NCBI GenBank assembly: GCA_019637095.1
Contig: JAHBWG010000015.1
Span: 54,004-118,003, forward strand
Source of the DNA: Sandaracinaceae bacterium
GTDB taxonomy: Bacteria > Myxococcota_A > Polyangia > Polyangiales > Sandaracinaceae
Reading direction: 5' to 3'
Length of the DNA stretch: 64,000 bases
The position numbers were made by a program, and so were the translations under genes. The notes beneath the pieces are model-generated. The model was not told where the DNA came from and searched no databases. It saw nothing but the letters and a program-made list of their open reading frames with translations. Position 1 is the stretch's first letter, and every line of letters starts with the position of its first letter. Shown piece after piece: positions 52,332 to 59,757 of this stretch.

Positions 52332-52352
52332 GCCCGTCGCGAAGCGACGGGC
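52332..52352. repeat. perfect hairpin 1 of a three-hairpin cluster
   Basis: GCCCGTCGC-GAA-GCGACGGGC, a 9-bp stem with a 3-base loop, in the 252-bp gap between the Septu-like ATPase and the DUF790 gene. It is too far from either gene end to be a simple terminator. Confidence 0.7.
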
Positions 52353-52385
52353 GTCGGGCGGGGGGCCATCGCCGCGCGATGCGGT

Positions 52386-52408
52386 CGAACGCGGCGCTGC
52401 CGCGTTCG
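52386..52408. repeat. perfect hairpin 2 of a three-hairpin cluster
   Basis: CGAACGCGGC-GCT-GCCGCGTTCG, a 10-bp stem with a 3-base loop. The GCGGC/GCCGC inner stem is shared with hairpin 3, which starts 6 bp further on. Confidence 0.7.
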
Positions 52409-52414
52409 TCTTGG

Positions 52415-52431
52415 ATGCGGCTCTGCCGCAT
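52415..52431. repeat. perfect hairpin 3 of a three-hairpin cluster
   Basis: ATGCGGC-TCT-GCCGCAT, a 7-bp stem with a 3-base loop, immediately before the GGGGGGAGGGG element at 52432. Confidence 0.65.
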
Positions 52432-52435
52432 GGGG

Positions 52436-52459
52436 GGAGGGGTCGGAACGTGCTCCTCC
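52436..52459 (-). terminator. terminator-like hairpin after the DUF790 gene
   Basis: GGAGG..CCTCC arms flanking GGTCGGAACGTGCT, 11 bp beyond the end of the minus-strand DUF790 gene. It shares GGGGGGAGGG(G)TCGGAAC with the hairpin at 40584. Confidence 0.5.
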
Positions 52460-52470
52460 GCCAAGTCGGC

Positions 52471-53676
52471 TCAGCGGGCGAGCAGGGCGAGGAGGCGCTC
52501 TTCGATCGCGCGTGCGCTGGGCTTGCCCTTGTAGACGTAGAGCGCCGCGGGCGCGTCGTCGGGCAGGACCGCCTCGCTCACGCGCAGGCGGCTCGAGACC
52601 GCGAAGAGGATCTTGGTCGGCAGGCCCGCCTCGACGAGCTCGACGCGGCGCCACACCGCGTCGCGGCTCCAGTAGCCCATGATCTCGAGCAGCACGACCT
52701 CGCCCGTCTCGCGGTGCGTGAAGGCGAGATCGGGGATACAGAGGCCCACGCCGGGCAGGTCGAGGATCGTGTCGGCGTCGGAGACGTCGAACGCGCGCTC
52801 GCCGCTCGGCCAGCGCGCGCACAGCTCCTCGACCTCGTCGCGGCGGCGCGCGGGCTCGCCGTCGCGCTCCCGCTCGCCCTCGAGCACGAACGTGAGCGCG
52901 TCGCGGCGCTTGCCCCAGCGCACGTCCGCCTCGAGCGACCAACGCCCGCACGCGGTGATCGCGGGCAGCGCGAGCGCGAGCGCGAGGCCGTACTTGGTCA
53001 CCGAGTCGAACAGACTGAACGGGCCGTCGAGCTCGAGGAGGTAGCCGCCGTCCTCGCGCCGCAGCGTGTAGAGCAGGCGGTGGAACTTGAGCTTGCGGAA
53101 GAGCGCGCGGATCGCGTCGGCGGAGGCGCCCTCGATCCGGGCGCGCACGCGCGTCGCGCGCAGGAGCACCGCGCGCGCTTGCTCGAGGTCGTAGCCGGCG
53201 ACGAGCGCCTCGGCGGGAGGACACGCCACCGAGCCGAGCACGTGCGCGCCGCGCAGGTCGCCGTAGAGCCCTCGCGCGAGCGCGTCGGGGTCGAGGCCTC
53301 GCGCGGCGGCGACCTCGGCGAGCAGGGCGTCCGGGTCGAAGCGCTCGTCCTCGCCGAGCGCGCGCCGCGCCGCCGCCGCGCGCTCGAAGACCTCGCGGCG
53401 CAGCTCCACCGGGTCGGCGTCGACCGACACCGCGAACTCGAGCCGGTCGTCGACGAGCTTGAGGAGCCCCGCCGCGAGCTTCTGATCCGCCGCCGCGACG
53501 GGCACCGCGCGCCACGCCTCGTCGAGCTCTTCGCGCGTGCGCCCGACGTGGGCGAGCGCGAGCTCGCGGTACGCCGTCGCGAGCCGCTGCGCGCGCTCGA
53601 CGCGCTCGGGCCCGAGCCGCGAGAGCGTCAACGTCCCTTTCCTGCGCCGCGCGTGGACGAGGTCAGCGGTAAGCAA
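52471..53676 (-). CDS. DUF790/Bax1-like nuclease partner of XPB
   Basis: 401 residues, start overlapping the helicase stop by 14 bp. It begins MLTADLVHARRRKGTLTLSR and has the DUF790 core: DQKLAAGLLKLVDDRLEFAV, DPVELRREVFERAAAARRAL, FRKLKFHRLLYTLRREDGGY, LDGPFSLFDSVTKYGLALAL, and near the C-terminus IPDLAFTHRETGEVVLLEIM with acidic residues of a nuclease-like fold (Asp in PDLAF, Glu in LLEIM). Archaeal Bax1 is a nuclease that binds XPB helicase; the same gene pair here implies a bacterial XPB-Bax1 helicase-nuclease for DNA repair or defence. Confidence 0.88.
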   Translation of the reverse strand: MLTADLVHARRRKGTLTLSRLGPERVERAQRLATAYRELALAHVGRTREELDEAWRAVPVAAADQKLAAGLLKLVDDRLEFAVSVDADPVELRREVFERAAAARRALGEDERFDPDALLAEVAAARGLDPDALARGLYGDLRGAHVLGSVACPPAEALVAGYDLEQARAVLLRATRVRARIEGASADAIRALFRKLKFHRLLYTLRREDGGYLLELDGPFSLFDSVTKYGLALALALPAITACGRWSLEADVRWGKRRDALTFVLEGERERDGEPARRRDEVEELCARWPSGERAFDVSDADTILDLPGVGLCIPDLAFTHRETGEVVLLEIMGYWSRDAVWRRVELVEAGLPTKILFAVSSRLRVSEAVLPDDAPAALYVYKGKPSARAIEERLLALLAR

Positions 53677-55024
53677 CGTGCTCCCTCCGGCGCTGGCTCG
53701 TGAACGTCTCGCTCGTGTCGGCGGTCACGAGCTCGTAGAGGATCGCGCGCTTGTCGCCCTTCTTGCGCAGGACGCGGCCGAGGCGCTGCACGTGCTCGCG
53801 CACCGAGCCCGACCCGCTGATCACGATCGCGACGTTCGCGTCGGGCACGTCGACGCCCTCGTTGAGCACCTTGCTCGTCGCGACGGCGCCGTACCGGCCG
53901 TCCGCGAGGCCGGCCAAGATGTCGGAGCGCTCCTTCACCTTGGTTTGGTGCGTGATCGCGGGGACCAGGAACCGCCGGGACACCTCGTAGCAAGTCGCGT
54001 TGTCCTGCGTGAAGAGGATCGCGCGGTCGTTGCGGTGGCGGTGGAGCAACAGCTCCACCCAGTCGAGCTTGGCGGGCGCGCAGAGCGCGAGCTCGCGCTG
54101 CCGGCGGTACGCCTTCATCGCCCGCCGGCCCGCCTCGCTCTGCGCGCTCTCGATGATGAAGCGCGTCCAGCCGTCCGGCGCGCTCATGCGGATCCCGCGG
54201 CTCGAGACGAAGCTCCGGTAGATCGCGCGCTCCGCGTCGTGCTCCGCGCGCTCCTCGGGCGAGAGCTCGACCGCGATGCGCTCGGTCTCGTAGTCGGCGA
54301 GGAAGTCGCCGCTGAGGTCCACGATGTCGCGCCGGTACACGGTCGGCCCGATCAGCTCGGCGAGCAGCGACTCGCGCCCGTCCGCGCGCTCGGGGGTCGC
54401 GGTCAGCCCGAGGCGGAACGGCGCGAGGCAGAGCTGCGCGCCGAGCGCGTACGAGGAGCCCGGCAGGTGGTGGCACTCGTCGAAGACCACCATCCCGAAG
54501 CGGTTCCCGAGGTGCTCCATGTGGAGGTACGCCGAGTCGTACGTCGTCACGGTCAGGGGCAAGACGTCGTGCTCGCCACCGCCGACCACGCCGACGGGTG
54601 CGCGGAACGTCGCGCGCAAGAGGTCGTACCACTGCCGCACCAGGTCGAGCGTCGGCGCGATCACGAGCGTCGCGCGCCGCCAGTGGTCGATGCCCATCAC
54701 CGCGACGTGCGTCTTGCCCGCGCCGGTCGGCAGGACGACCACCCCGCGGCCGATGCGCTTCTTCCACGCGGCGATCGCCTCGACCTGGTACGGCCGCGGC
54801 TCGCGCCGCGCGAGCGCGCCGCCCGCGAGGTCGGGGTACGCGCGCGCCTCGTCCTCGTAGGCGAGCCCCGCGCGCCGCAGCGAGAGGACGACGTCCGCGT
54901 AGTCCATCGCCGGGGCGCGCAGGCACTTCGTGCGCGGATCCCAGCGTGCGGTGGGGGCGTGCGGCGAGCCCTCCTCGAGGCCGTGGACCTCGAGCGTGCC
55001 GGCGACGAAAGACAGACGGATCAT
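53663..55024 (-). CDS. XPB/Rad25-type DEAD/DEAH helicase
   Basis: 453 residues from ATG 55024 (a longer start at 55048 is less likely). The N-terminal 70 residues form a damage-recognition-like domain typical of archaeal and bacterial XPB. Superfamily 2 motifs follow in order: PRPYQVEAIAAW (Q-like), LPTGAGKT (98-105), FDECHH (181-186), GLTATPERADG, and in the second lobe ILFTQDN, VATSKVLNEGVDVP and QRLGRVLRKKG (motif VI). Cellular XPB unwinds DNA in transcription and nucleotide-excision repair; many bacterial copies sit in mobile or defence regions. It is operonic with DUF790/Bax1 just downstream. Confidence 0.92.
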   Translation of the reverse strand: MIRLSFVAGTLEVHGLEEGSPHAPTARWDPRTKCLRAPAMDYADVVLSLRRAGLAYEDEARAYPDLAGGALARREPRPYQVEAIAAWKKRIGRGVVVLPTGAGKTHVAVMGIDHWRRATLVIAPTLDLVRQWYDLLRATFRAPVGVVGGGEHDVLPLTVTTYDSAYLHMEHLGNRFGMVVFDECHHLPGSSYALGAQLCLAPFRLGLTATPERADGRESLLAELIGPTVYRRDIVDLSGDFLADYETERIAVELSPEERAEHDAERAIYRSFVSSRGIRMSAPDGWTRFIIESAQSEAGRRAMKAYRRQRELALCAPAKLDWVELLLHRHRNDRAILFTQDNATCYEVSRRFLVPAITHQTKVKERSDILAGLADGRYGAVATSKVLNEGVDVPDANVAIVISGSGSVREHVQRLGRVLRKKGDKRAILYELVTADTSETFTSQRRREHVAYR

Positions 55025-55095
55025 CGGGACCCCGCGAGCATGGCACACGCATCGGCCGCTCGCGCCCGAGGTTGCGCCCGCGCGCGCGCCGCCGG

Positions 55096-55126
55096 CGAGA
55101 ATGACGAAATGACGAGGATCGTCCCC
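55096..55126 (+). repeat. 31-bp intergenic repeat, copy 2
   Basis: CGAGAATGACGAAATGACGA followed by GGATCGTCCCC, 29/31 identical with 34518-34548. It lies in the gap between the divergent helicase and ABA4-like genes, 16 bp before the latter's GTG start, so it could hold regulatory information here. Confidence 0.75.
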
Positions 55127-55142
55127 GGGTACTCTCGGCGCC

Positions 55143-55589
55143 GTGTGGTACGAGCCGGTCTTCTACGCGTGCAACTACGGGGTGCTGGGGGCGTGGGCGC
55201 TGCTGCTGTTCGCGCCCGGTTGGCGCTGGACCGACCGGCTCGTGTCGTCGGCGCTCGTGCCGCTGCTCTTCGGTGCCGCGTACGCGCTCTTGCTGTTCAG
55301 CGACCGCGACGGCTCACCCGACGGCAGCTTCCTGACGCTCGACGGGATCATGGCCATCTTCACGAGCCGGCAGACCGTCGCGGCGGCGTGGATCCACTAC
55401 CTGATCTTCGATCTGTTCGTCGGCGCCTGGGAGGTGCGCGACGCGCAGAAGCTCGGGATCGCGCACCTCGCGGTGGCGCCGTTCCTCGTGCTCACGCTGC
55501 TCTTCGGGCCGGTGGGCCTCTTGGGCTACCTCACGCTCCGCGCGGCGCTGCGCCGGCGCTGGCGCTTCGAGCTCGAGCCGGCGCCGTAG
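55143..55589 (+). CDS. ABA4-like integral membrane protein (DUF4281)
   Basis: 148 residues from GTG 55143. Four membrane segments (VFYACNYGVLGAWALLLFAP, VSSALVPLLFGAAYALLLF, IHYLIFDLFVGAW, LAVAPFLVLTLLFGPVGLL). The motif HYLIFDLFVGAWEVRDAQKL and the final LLFGPVGLLGYLTLR are characteristic of the ABA4 family, named for a plant protein needed for neoxanthin synthesis; the bacterial role is unknown. It is not obviously tied to the defence genes around it. Confidence 0.85.
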   Translation: MWYEPVFYACNYGVLGAWALLLFAPGWRWTDRLVSSALVPLLFGAAYALLLFSDRDGSPDGSFLTLDGIMAIFTSRQTVAAAWIHYLIFDLFVGAWEVRDAQKLGIAHLAVAPFLVLTLLFGPVGLLGYLTLRAALRRRWRFELEPAP

Positions 55590-55669
55590 CCCGGGGGCGC
55601 GCCGCGTCGAGCCGGTTCGACGACTTCTCCGAGCGAGCGTGGCATCCTGCCCACGTGGCCGATTCGGCG

Positions 55670-56872
55670 ATGCCCGGCATCGAGAGCCTCGTGCTCGAGA
55701 ACGTGCGCGTGTTCCGCGCCCGGACCGAGATCCCCCTCGGCCGGCTCACGCTCCTCGGGGGCGCGAACAGCTCGGGCAAGTCGAGCGCCATGCTCGGCGC
55801 GCTGCTGCTGAAGCAGACGCTCGACTCGACGTTCGACCCTGGGCCGCTGCTGCTCCGCGGCGGCCACGTCGAGCTCACCTCGTTCGACCAGCTCCGCGCG
55901 TACCAGAGCCGCGGCCCGGTCGTCGTGGGCGTGCGCACCGATGAGGGCTACTCGCTCGAGGTCGCGCTCGAGCGCGACGACGACGGCGAGATCTCCGTCG
56001 TCGAGACCCGCTCGAGCGGCCCGCGGGGTCCTACGGCGACGCTGCGACGCGGGGGGACTTGGCGGCGCCGCGCGATCGTTCACCACCGCTTCCTCCTCGG
56101 CATGGCGCTCCCGCGCACAGGAGAGATCGGCCTACCCCCGAGCGCCCACCTCGCCACGCGCGCGCTCGAGGGCCTCATCCACGTGCCCGGGCTACGCACC
56201 CCGCCGCTGCGCGACTACCCGCTCGCGGCGACGGGGGACACCTTTGATGGTCGCTTCGATCGTTACGTCGCATCCGTCATCCTCGAGTGGCAGAAGCACA
56301 AGGACGTGCGGCTGGGTCACGTCGGCCGTGATCTGCGGGCGCTCGGGCTGACGTGGAAGGTGCACGCGGAGCGTCGGGGCGACACCTCGGTCGCGCTGCG
56401 CGTCGGTCGGTTGAGGTCCGGCACGCAGGGCGGCGCGCGCGATCTGGTCGAGATCGCCGACGTAGGCGTCGGCGTCTCGCAGGCGCTGCCGGTCGTCGTC
56501 GCGCTCCATCGCGCGCGGCCGGGGCAGGTCGTGTACGTCGAGCAGCCGGAGCTGCACCTACACCCGCGGGCGCAGCACGCGATGGCCCGGCTCCTCGCCG
56601 ACGCGGCGGCGCGCGGCGTCCGCGTCGTCGTCGAGACGCACAGCGCGATGCTCCTGCTGGGGGTCCAGGCCGCCGCGCTCGCGCACGCGGAGCTCGAGGC
56701 CAGAGACGTGCGGCTGAACTGGTTCGAACGGGACGGCGCGGGGTGGACCGAGGTCCACACCGCGACGCTGGACGAGCGCGGCGCGCTCGAGGGCGCGCCG
56801 CTCGACTTCGACGAGGTCGAGCTGGAGGCCCACCGGGCCTACCTCGAACTCGTCGAGTCGAGCCGGCGATGA
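55670..56872 (+). CDS. OLD-like AAA ATPase (DUF3696 type) paired with a PIN protein
   Basis: 400 residues from ATG 55670. The first strand is IESLVLENVRVFRARTEIPL, Walker A is GANSSGKSS (31-39). A middle region of about 170 residues follows, then a signature-like VEIADVGVGVSQALPVVVAL, Walker B with YVEQPELHLHPRAQHAM, and VVVETHSAMLLLG with the switch histidine. The C-terminal FERDGAGWTEVHTATLDERG segment ending in a helix fits DUF3696. There is no TOPRIM domain, so the nuclease is probably the PIN protein encoded next, which overlaps as ATGA. Confidence 0.85.
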   Translation: MPGIESLVLENVRVFRARTEIPLGRLTLLGGANSSGKSSAMLGALLLKQTLDSTFDPGPLLLRGGHVELTSFDQLRAYQSRGPVVVGVRTDEGYSLEVALERDDDGEISVVETRSSGPRGPTATLRRGGTWRRRAIVHHRFLLGMALPRTGEIGLPPSAHLATRALEGLIHVPGLRTPPLRDYPLAATGDTFDGRFDRYVASVILEWQKHKDVRLGHVGRDLRALGLTWKVHAERRGDTSVALRVGRLRSGTQGGARDLVEIADVGVGVSQALPVVVALHRARPGQVVYVEQPELHLHPRAQHAMARLLADAAARGVRVVVETHSAMLLLGVQAAALAHAELEARDVRLNWFERDGAGWTEVHTATLDERGALEGAPLDFDEVELEAHRAYLELVESSRR

Positions 56873-57444
56873 CGCGCCGGCGCCTGCCGTCCATGCGGCT
56901 CGTCATCGACACGAACGTCCTGCGCGGCGCCTCGCGCACGGCCGGCGCTACCCCGCCGGGCTCGACGCTGCGGGAGGTCCTGGCCACGGTCCTCGGGATC
57001 TGCCACCGCGCGGTCGTCTCGCCGCAGCTCGCGCGCGAGTACCGACAGCCCGCGTCGACGTACGGGGAGCGCTGGCTCAGCGCGATGCACAGGAAGGGCA
57101 AGGTCGCGTCGGTCGATGCGAAGGAGACCAAGCGTGCGCGCCGCTGGAAGCAGAGCCCGGCGCTCGTGAGCGACGCGCAGCGGGCGGCACTGGAGAAGGA
57201 TCTGCACCTCGTCCTCGCTGCGATGGAGGCGGACGGCGTCGTCGTGTCCTGCGAGACGAACGTCCGCGACCTGCTTCGGAAGGTCATGACCGAGGAGGAC
57301 GTGGCGAACCTCGGGTGGGCGCTCGTCGACTCGAAGACCGTCGCGTGGCTGACGAGCGGAGCCCTCCGCGCTGCCGTCCCGCTCGACGCCCGAGCACCGC
57401 CGGCGCGGCGCTCGAGGTCGAGGCGCGGTCAGCGCGGAGGGTAG
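56869..57444 (+). CDS. PIN-domain nuclease paired with the OLD-like ATPase
   Basis: 191 residues from ATG 56869 (ATGA overlap with the ATPase stop). It has a PIN-like start, MRLVIDTNVLRGAS, with the first Asp. Glu occurs in SPQLAREYRQP, and a later LEKDLHLVLAAMEADGVVVS carries the Asp expected in the family. An Arg-rich tail follows. PIN domains cleave RNA or structured DNA. The strict coupling to an ATPase resembles ATPase/nuclease defence modules rather than VapBC (no small antitoxin gene is present). The last 16 bp overlap the opposite-strand lipoprotein gene. Confidence 0.8.
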   Translation: MTRRRLPSMRLVIDTNVLRGASRTAGATPPGSTLREVLATVLGICHRAVVSPQLAREYRQPASTYGERWLSAMHRKGKVASVDAKETKRARRWKQSPALVSDAQRAALEKDLHLVLAAMEADGVVVSCETNVRDLLRKVMTEEDVANLGWALVDSKTVAWLTSGALRAAVPLDARAPPARRSRSRRGQRGG

Positions 57445-57671
57445 GTCGTGCCGTCGGGCGCGGTGCACATCGCGACGCAGACGTCGCACGTCGGGCAGCT
57501 CGGGCTCGACGCGCACGTGTCGCAGCTGTCGCCGGGGTCGCAGCGGCCCGCGCGGCACTCGGGCCCCTCCGCGACCGCCGGCTCGGGCTCGGCGCGCGCA
57601 GGCGCCGGAGGCGCAGACCCACCGCAGGCGGACGACACGAGGGCGAGGGCGACGAGGAGGCGTTGAATCAT
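57429..57671 (-). CDS. small cysteine-rich lipoprotein
   Basis: 80 residues from ATG 57671. The signal peptide ends in lipobox VSSAC (Cys16). After an Ala/Pro/Glu linker comes a run of cysteines (CRAGRCDPGDSCDTCASSPS, then CPTCDVCVAMC) resembling myxobacterial cysteine-rich surface tails. Function unknown. It is divergent from queE and overlaps the end of the PIN gene by 16 bp. Confidence 0.75.
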   Translation of the reverse strand: MIQRLLVALALVSSACGGSAPPAPARAEPEPAVAEGPECRAGRCDPGDSCDTCASSPSCPTCDVCVAMCTAPDGTTYPPR

Positions 57672-57775
57672 GAGTGGCCTCAGACGCGCGGCGCCGCGCC
57701 CGGGTCTGCCTGCGGCTGCACTCCAGCGCGCCCGGCCGCTCGCGCTCGGCGCGGCGCGTGTCACGCTGCGCGCCG

Positions 57776-58405
57776 GTGGCCTACTCGGTCAAGGAGCTGT
57801 TCTACACGCTGCAAGGCGAGGGCGCGCGTACGGGGCGCGCGGCGGTGTTCCTGCGCTTCGCGGGGTGCAACCTCTGGAGCGGGCGCGAGCTCGATCGGGC
57901 GCGCGCGATCTGCCGCTTCTGCGACACGGACTTCGTCGGCACGGACGGCGCCGGCGGCGGCCGCTTCGAGGACGCCGAGGCGCTCGCGGACGCCGCGCGG
58001 GCGGCGTGGCCGGGCGGCGGCGCGCCGTACGTCGTGTGCACTGGCGGTGAGCCGCTGCTCCAGCTCGACGCGGCGCTCACGGGCGCGCTGCGCGCGCGTG
58101 GCTTCGAGGTCGCGATCGAGACGAACGGCACGCTGCCCGTGCCCGAGGGCGTGGACTGGGTGTGCGTCTCGCCCAAGGCCGGCGCCGAGCTCGTCGTGAC
58201 CCGCGGGGACGAGCTCAAGCTCGTCTTCTCGCAGCCCGGGGCCGAGCCCGAGCGCTACGAGCACCTCGACTTCGCGCAGCGCTGGCTCTCGCCGATGGAC
58301 GGGCCCGCGCTCGCGGAGCACACACGCGCCGCCGTCGACTACTGCCTCGCGCACCCGCGCTGGCGGCTGAGCCTGCAGACCCACAAGCTGATCGGGATCC
58401 CATGA
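57776..58405 (+). CDS. queE: 7-carboxy-7-deazaguanine synthase
   Basis: 209 residues from GTG 57776. Radical-SAM enzyme with the extended QueE cluster loop Cys31-x14-Cys46-x2-Cys49 (FAGCNLWSGRELDRARAICR, FCDTDF), the N-terminal ELFYTLQGEGARTG, the SAM-binding VCTGGEPLLQLD, IETNGTLPVP, and a C-terminal RLSLQTHKLIGIP. It converts carboxy-tetrahydropterin to CDG in queuosine/preQ0 synthesis. Other que genes are not in the window. The stop overlaps the next start as ATGA. Confidence 0.95.
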   Translation: MAYSVKELFYTLQGEGARTGRAAVFLRFAGCNLWSGRELDRARAICRFCDTDFVGTDGAGGGRFEDAEALADAARAAWPGGGAPYVVCTGGEPLLQLDAALTGALRARGFEVAIETNGTLPVPEGVDWVCVSPKAGAELVVTRGDELKLVFSQPGAEPERYEHLDFAQRWLSPMDGPALAEHTRAAVDYCLAHPRWRLSLQTHKLIGIP

Positions 58406-59670
58406 GCGGAAAGCTCACACGGCGCGCGTGGCTCGGCGCGGGGGCGGCGGCGCTCGCCCTGCCCGCCGGGGCGTGGCTCGCGACACGCGGCGACGGAGCG
58501 CGCGCCACCGCGCAAGCCGCGTTGCGGCCCGATCCGCGCCGGGTGCTCGACCTGCACGAGGGCTTCACCTACCAGGTCGTCGATCGCGCGGGCGGCACGA
58601 TGAGCGACGGCTTCCGCGCGCCCGCGCGGCCCGACGGCATGGCGTGCTTCGCGGGCGAGGGCGGCGCGCTCGTGCTGATGCGCAACCACGAGCTGCCCGC
58701 CGGCCTGCGCTCGCGCTTCGTCGGCGCGCGCTGGCCCGACGCCGCGTACGACCCGGAGGCGGGCGGCGCGGTGAGCCGCCTGGTGCTCGATCCGGCGACC
58801 CTCGAGGTGCGCGCGGCGAACCTGGTCCTCTGCGGCACGTCGATGAACTGCAGCGGCGGCGCCTCGCCGTGGGGCTGGCTCAGCGGCGAGGAGGACGCGC
58901 GCGATCCGTCGCACGGCTTCGTGTTCTTGTGCGATCCGAGCGCGACCGCCGCCGCGCGCCCGGCGCGCATCGACGCCTACGGCCGCTTCAAGCACGAGGC
59001 GGTCGCGCTCGTGCCGGGCACGCACGTCGCCTACCTCACCGAGGACCGCGGCGACGGCTGCCTCTACCGCTTCGTGCCCCACGATCCCGCGCGCCCGTTC
59101 GAGGGGCGCCTGCAGGCGATGCGCGTGCGCGGCCGGCCCGGCGAGGACACGAGCCCGCTCGCGACCGGGGAGCGGCGCGAGGTCGGCTGGGTGGAGCTGC
59201 CCGAGCCCGTACGTTCGCAAGACGACTTGCGCCACGTCGCGCGGCGCGCGGGCGCGGCGAGCGTGCGGCGGGGCGAGGGCGCCGCGCACGACGGCGCGCA
59301 CCTCTACGTCGCCGCGACGACGGGCGGCCCGCTCGGCGCCGGGCAGATCCTGCGCGTCGAGGACGGCCCGGACGGCGGGGTGCTCGACGTGCTCGCCGCC
59401 TCGGACGACCGCGCGCGGATGGACATGCCCGACAACCTCGCGCTCGCGCCGGACGGATCGCTCTGGTTCGCCGAGGACGGCCGCGGGCACGACTGCGTCC
59501 GCACCGTGCGCGCCGACGGGAGCATCGTGACGTTGGCGCGCAACGCCGCGAGCGAGGGCGAGATCGCCGGTCTGTGCTTCAGCCCGAGCGGCGACACGCT
59601 CTTCGCCAACCTGCAGGAGGAAGGCCTCACCGTCGCGATCCGCGGGCCGTTCACGGCGCTGGGCGCCTGA
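58402..59670 (+). CDS. PhoX-like (DUF839) Tat-exported protein
   Basis: 422 residues from ATG 58402. Twin-arginine signal (KLTRRAWLGAGAAALALPAG). The body is a beta-propeller with PhoX family marks: GFTYQVVDRAG, DGMACFAGEGG, LMRNHELP, GTSMNCSGGASPWGWL, GRFKHEAVALVPGTHVAYLT, EDRGDGCLYRFVP, and LWFAEDGRGHDCV. PhoX proteins are Ca/Fe-dependent alkaline phosphatases, but many DUF839 members are uncharacterised. The coupling to queE is probably accidental; no Pho box was found. Confidence 0.88.
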   Translation: MSGKLTRRAWLGAGAAALALPAGAWLATRGDGARATAQAALRPDPRRVLDLHEGFTYQVVDRAGGTMSDGFRAPARPDGMACFAGEGGALVLMRNHELPAGLRSRFVGARWPDAAYDPEAGGAVSRLVLDPATLEVRAANLVLCGTSMNCSGGASPWGWLSGEEDARDPSHGFVFLCDPSATAAARPARIDAYGRFKHEAVALVPGTHVAYLTEDRGDGCLYRFVPHDPARPFEGRLQAMRVRGRPGEDTSPLATGERREVGWVELPEPVRSQDDLRHVARRAGAASVRRGEGAAHDGAHLYVAATTGGPLGAGQILRVEDGPDGGVLDVLAASDDRARMDMPDNLALAPDGSLWFAEDGRGHDCVRTVRADGSIVTLARNAASEGEIAGLCFSPSGDTLFANLQEEGLTVAIRGPFTALGA

Positions 59671-59694
59671 GCGCGAGGCGCGCGCACGGCCGAC

Positions 59695-59723
59695 TCCATC
59701 AACGGCCCATCAACGCGCCGTCT
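59695..59723 (+). promoter_or_regulatory. shared promoter-like motif, copy 2
   Basis: TCCATCAACGGCCCATCAAC, three bases, CCGTCT. It matches 15548-15567 at 19 of 20 positions with the same distal CCGTCT. The AAC-to-CGTCT distance is 15 bp, as in ECF-type promoters. It lies 34 bp before ATG 59758. Confidence 0.6.
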
Positions 59724-59757
59724 TTTCAGCGCGCGCGCGCGCGCGGAGAGTGGGGCG

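Noticed and set aside
50365..53703. Long plus-strand frame across the Septu-like and DUF790 genes
   Set aside because: Shadow frame running through the intergenic hairpins as well. No start signals or motifs.
57776..58405. QueE as part of a 7-deazaguanine DNA-modification (Dpd) defence locus
   Set aside because: No dpdA, preQ0 transporter or other que/dpd genes are present in the window, and the downstream partner is a PhoX-like protein. A tRNA queuosine role is the simpler reading.
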